Source: Pseudomonadales bacterium | GTDB lineage: Bacteria; Pseudomonadota; Gammaproteobacteria; Pseudomonadales; Moraxellaceae | Reading direction: 5' to 3' | Assembly: GCA_013043915.1 (NCBI GenBank) | Contig: JABEVH010000112.1 | Span: 1-6,774 of the forward strand | DNA: 6,774 nt | Part shown: piece by piece, positions 5,297 through 6,774 of the stretch | How the letters are laid out: every line of letters starts with the position of its first letter | Position numbering within the stretch: position 1 is the stretch's first letter | The notes under the pieces: model-generated | Told to the model about the DNA's origin: nothing | The model's input: the letters and a program-made list of their open reading frames with translations, nothing else | Database searches by the model: none | Position numbers and translations under genes: made by a program

Positions 5297-5312
5297 CTTT
5301 ACATCAGTAAAG
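5297..5312. repeat. 6-bp inverted repeat just downstream of purU
   Basis: CTTTAC (5297-5302) and GTAAAG (5307-5312) are exact inverted copies around a 4-base loop, 19 bp beyond the purU stop. On the minus strand a run of five T begins only eight bases after the stem, which is too far for a classical intrinsic terminator, and the stem is AT-rich. It could be a weak 3' end structure of the AraC-purU transcript or an operator half-pair. Confidence 0.4.
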
Positions 5313-5330
5313 ATCTTGCCTCAGGGCTGT

Positions 5331-6191
5331 TTAGTCAAAAACTATCGTCTTATTTCCGTGCAAAATGATACGGTCCTCCAAATGCCAGCGCACGGCCCTG
5401 GCCAGTACCTGCCGCTCCAAGTCCTGCCCCAAGGCTCTCAAACTCTCCACATCATCACGATGCGAGACACGACTGACCCCCTGCTCAATGATAGGTCCCT
5501 GGTCAAGATCAGCGGTCACATAATGAGCCGTTGCACCTATCAATTTAACACCCTTGTCATAAGCTTGCTGATAGGGATTAGCCCCCACAAAAGCAGGCAA
5601 AAATGAGTGGTGGATGTTGATGATGCGGTGAGGCCAGGCCGCCACAAACGCTGGACTTAATATCTGCATATAGCGCGCCAGCACCACGACATCAGCCCCC
5701 TGCAACAAGGTCTGGACTTGGGCTTCCGCCTGTTCACGGCTATCTGCCGTAAACGGCACATGATGGAAAGACACACCAAAACGCTCTACCTCAGCAGCCA
5801 GATCAGGATGATTGCTGATCACTGCATGAATGTCACAGGGTAAGGTCTGACGAGACCAGCGCCAAAGTAACTCCAGCATGGCATGATCATGACGAGACAC
5901 CATAATAGCGACACGCTTGCGGTCAGCAGCAAAGCTCAATTGCCAGGTCATACCGTAGCGCTCCGCTACAGCTTCCTGAAACGTTGTTGACAGCACATGA
6001 CGCGAGAGATCCATATGCGGCGTCTGAAACTCCAAACGCATAAAATAGGTCCCATGCTCAGGTTGGGTGGCATATTGATCAAGCGCCGTTATGTTAGCTC
6101 CATGATTATAAAAAAAACTCGATACCGCACTCACAATGCCTGGACGGTCAGGACAGGTAATGAGCAGCCTTGCTGTGGTCTGCGGATTCAT
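5331..6191 (-). CDS. purU: Formyltetrahydrofolate deformylase PurU
   Basis: A 286-residue cytoplasmic enzyme that hydrolyses 10-formyl-tetrahydrofolate to formate and tetrahydrofolate, balancing the one-carbon pool and, in E. coli, supplying formate to PurT for purine synthesis. Residues about 8-80 form the ACT-type regulatory domain (Cys-Pro-Asp-Arg-Pro-Gly-Ile-Val at 13-20). Residues about 91-280 form the formyltransferase-fold domain, with Leu-Ala-Arg-Tyr-Met-Gln-Ile-Leu-Ser (171-179) and the catalytic triad expected from this fold: Asn192 and His194 in Ile-Asn-Ile-His-His-Ser-Phe-Leu-Pro, and Asp230 in Asp-Leu-Asp-Gln-Gly-Pro-Ile-Ile. Length and residues are normal, so it should be active. 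The ATG at 6191 is preferred because the ACT domain begins right after it; an in-frame reading from 6269 would add 26 unrelated residues lying inside the AraC gene. AAGGA lies 11 bases upstream. The start overlaps the stop of the AraC gene by one base. Confidence 0.95.
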   Translation of the reverse strand: MNPQTTARLLITCPDRPGIVSAVSSFFYNHGANITALDQYATQPEHGTYFMRLEFQTPHMDLSRHVLSTTFQEAVAERYGMTWQLSFAADRKRVAIMVSRHDHAMLELLWRWSRQTLPCDIHAVISNHPDLAAEVERFGVSFHHVPFTADSREQAEAQVQTLLQGADVVVLARYMQILSPAFVAAWPHRIINIHHSFLPAFVGANPYQQAYDKGVKLIGATAHYVTADLDQGPIIEQGVSRVSHRDDVESLRALGQDLERQVLARAVRWHLEDRIILHGNKTIVFD

Positions 6192-6774
6192 CAATGGCTT
6201 GATCCTTGCGTTGAGTTTATTGAACAAAGTAGCTGCTGACGGTAAACCGAAGGCGTTGACCCTGTCCACTTGCGAAATGACCTGTGAAATGAACTGGCTT
6301 CCGAAAAACCCATCATCAGCGCAATTTCTTCGATGGATAAATCTTCGCGGCGCAAATAAAAGCAGGCTGCATCACGCCGTAATTCATCACGAATTTTCCG
6401 ATAGGAGGTACCATGCTCACGCAAACGCCGCCGCAACGTCGTCGCCGGTAACTCCATCCGCTGGGCGACTTCATCAAATCCGGGCGTATCCTGTCCATAT
6501 TCTCGACTAAGTATCACCTTGATTTGACTAGCCAAGTCCTGTTCTTGCGGTTCACCCTGTATCAGTTCCGCCATAGAATCGCGAAGAAATCTTGATAATG
6601 ACAGCGCATTTTGCACCAACGGACGGCGTAACAACTCAGCTGGAATACAAATACGGTTAACGGGTTGATCAAAAAGTAATGGGCAAGCAAAAAGATACCC
6701 AAATTCAGCGGCTTCTGGCGGTGCAGCAAAATCAAACTCCAGTGCCAAAGGCTGCGCTGGCTTACCTATCAACC
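6191..6774 (-). CDS. AraC-family transcriptional regulator, C-terminal part (cut by the window end)
   Basis: About 194 residues are visible and the frame stays open to the window edge; family members of this type usually have about 320-350 residues, so the N-terminal third or more is missing. Counting from the codon at 6772, residues about 8-70 look like the end of the Arabinose-binding-type ligand domain found in OruR-like regulators (Phe-Gly-Tyr-Leu-Phe-x-Cys-Pro-Leu-Leu-Phe, then Leu-Leu-Arg-Arg-Pro-Leu). Residues about 98-117 are the first helix-turn-helix (Val-Ala-Gln-Arg-Met...Ser/Thr-Leu-Arg-Arg-Arg-Leu), and 146-177 the second, carrying the AraC signature (Ile-Ala-Leu-Met-Met-Gly-Phe-Ser-Glu-x-Ser-Ser-Phe-His-Arg-Ser-Phe-Lys/Arg-x-Trp-x-Gly). 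It binds DNA as an activator or repressor; ligand and targets cannot be read from the sequence. The TGA at 6191-6193 shares its A with the purU ATG, which suggests one transcript with coupled translation. Confidence 0.92.
   Translation of the reverse strand, partial: LIGKPAQPLALEFDFAAPPEAAEFGYLFACPLLFDQPVNRICIPAELLRRPLVQNALSLSRFLRDSMAELIQGEPQEQDLASQIKVILSREYGQDTPGFDEVAQRMELPATTLRRRLREHGTSYRKIRDELRRDAACFYLRREDLSIEEIALMMGFSEASSFHRSFRKWTGSTPSVYRQQLLCSINSTQGSSH

Larger units (their letters stand above)
5118..5330. other. AT-rich spacer between purU and the small membrane protein gene
   Basis: These 213 bp hold no convincing gene. From 5161 to 5249 the DNA is extremely AT-rich, with homopolymer runs (A8 at 5163-5170, T6A6 at 5213-5224, T7 at 5230-5236, A7 at 5242-5248), the kind of sequence that bends and attracts nucleoid proteins. 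On the minus strand it should contain the 3' end signals of purU and the promoter of the small membrane protein gene: TATATT at 5188-5193 is a good -10 candidate, without a well-placed -35. The half next to purU (5250-5330) is mixed in composition and carries short repeats listed separately. No strong intrinsic terminator for purU is visible. Confidence 0.6.

Noticed and set aside
6192..6269. A 26-residue N-terminal extension of PurU.
   Set aside because: It overlaps the end of the AraC gene in another frame, and PurU family proteins begin just before the ACT domain, matching the ATG at 6191.
6136..6510. A 124-residue plus-strand open frame opposite the AraC and purU genes.
   Set aside because: It is a shadow of two genes with clear family motifs on the other strand.

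Overview
The window looks like ordinary chromosomal sequence from a gammaproteobacterium of roughly 50% GC (estimated by eye). The basis is a TusA very close to the enterobacterial form, a NorM-type MATE exporter, a PurU with an N-terminal ACT domain, and a 224-residue conserved protein that I remember from Pseudomonas-like and related marine gammaproteobacteria. No genus can be named. There is no rRNA, tRNA, CRISPR array, insertion sequence or phage gene.

Layout. Bases 2-151 are probably the C-terminal end of an unrecognised gene (+). A MATE multidrug exporter (164-1543, +) and the conserved 224-residue protein (1574-2248, +) follow at short spacing and may share a transcript. The latter converges with tusA (2255-2488, -), with 6 bp between the stop codons. 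A 52-bp divergent spacer separates tusA from a DUF445 membrane protein (2541-3818, +). That gene converges, with only 2 bp between stop codons, with an ADP-ribosylglycohydrolase-fold gene (3821-4900, -). Upstream of the latter on the same strand is a gene for a 54-residue single-pass membrane protein (4953-5117, -). An AT-rich, repeat-bearing spacer of about 210 bp follows (5118-5330). Then come purU (5331-6191, -) and the C-terminal part of an AraC-family regulator (6191-6774, -, cut by the window edge). The regulator's stop codon and the purU start codon share one base.

How the genes may work together. The AraC regulator and purU are almost certainly co-transcribed and probably translationally coupled, which ties formate release from 10-formyl-tetrahydrofolate to that regulator's transcript. 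The small membrane protein and the ADP-ribosylglycohydrolase-like protein probably form a second minus-strand unit. An inverted repeat lies between these two genes.

I found no complete new multi-gene system. The points most worth a second look are: (1) an ADP-ribosylglycohydrolase homologue in which both classical acidic metal-binding motifs are replaced by Gln/Asn/His-type residues; (2) a 7-bp pairing in the leader of the small membrane protein gene that would hide its Shine-Dalgarno site behind a copy of the 16S rRNA anti-Shine-Dalgarno sequence; (3) the small protein itself; (4) the one-base overlap of the AraC gene and purU; and (5) the repeats packed into the AT-rich spacer.
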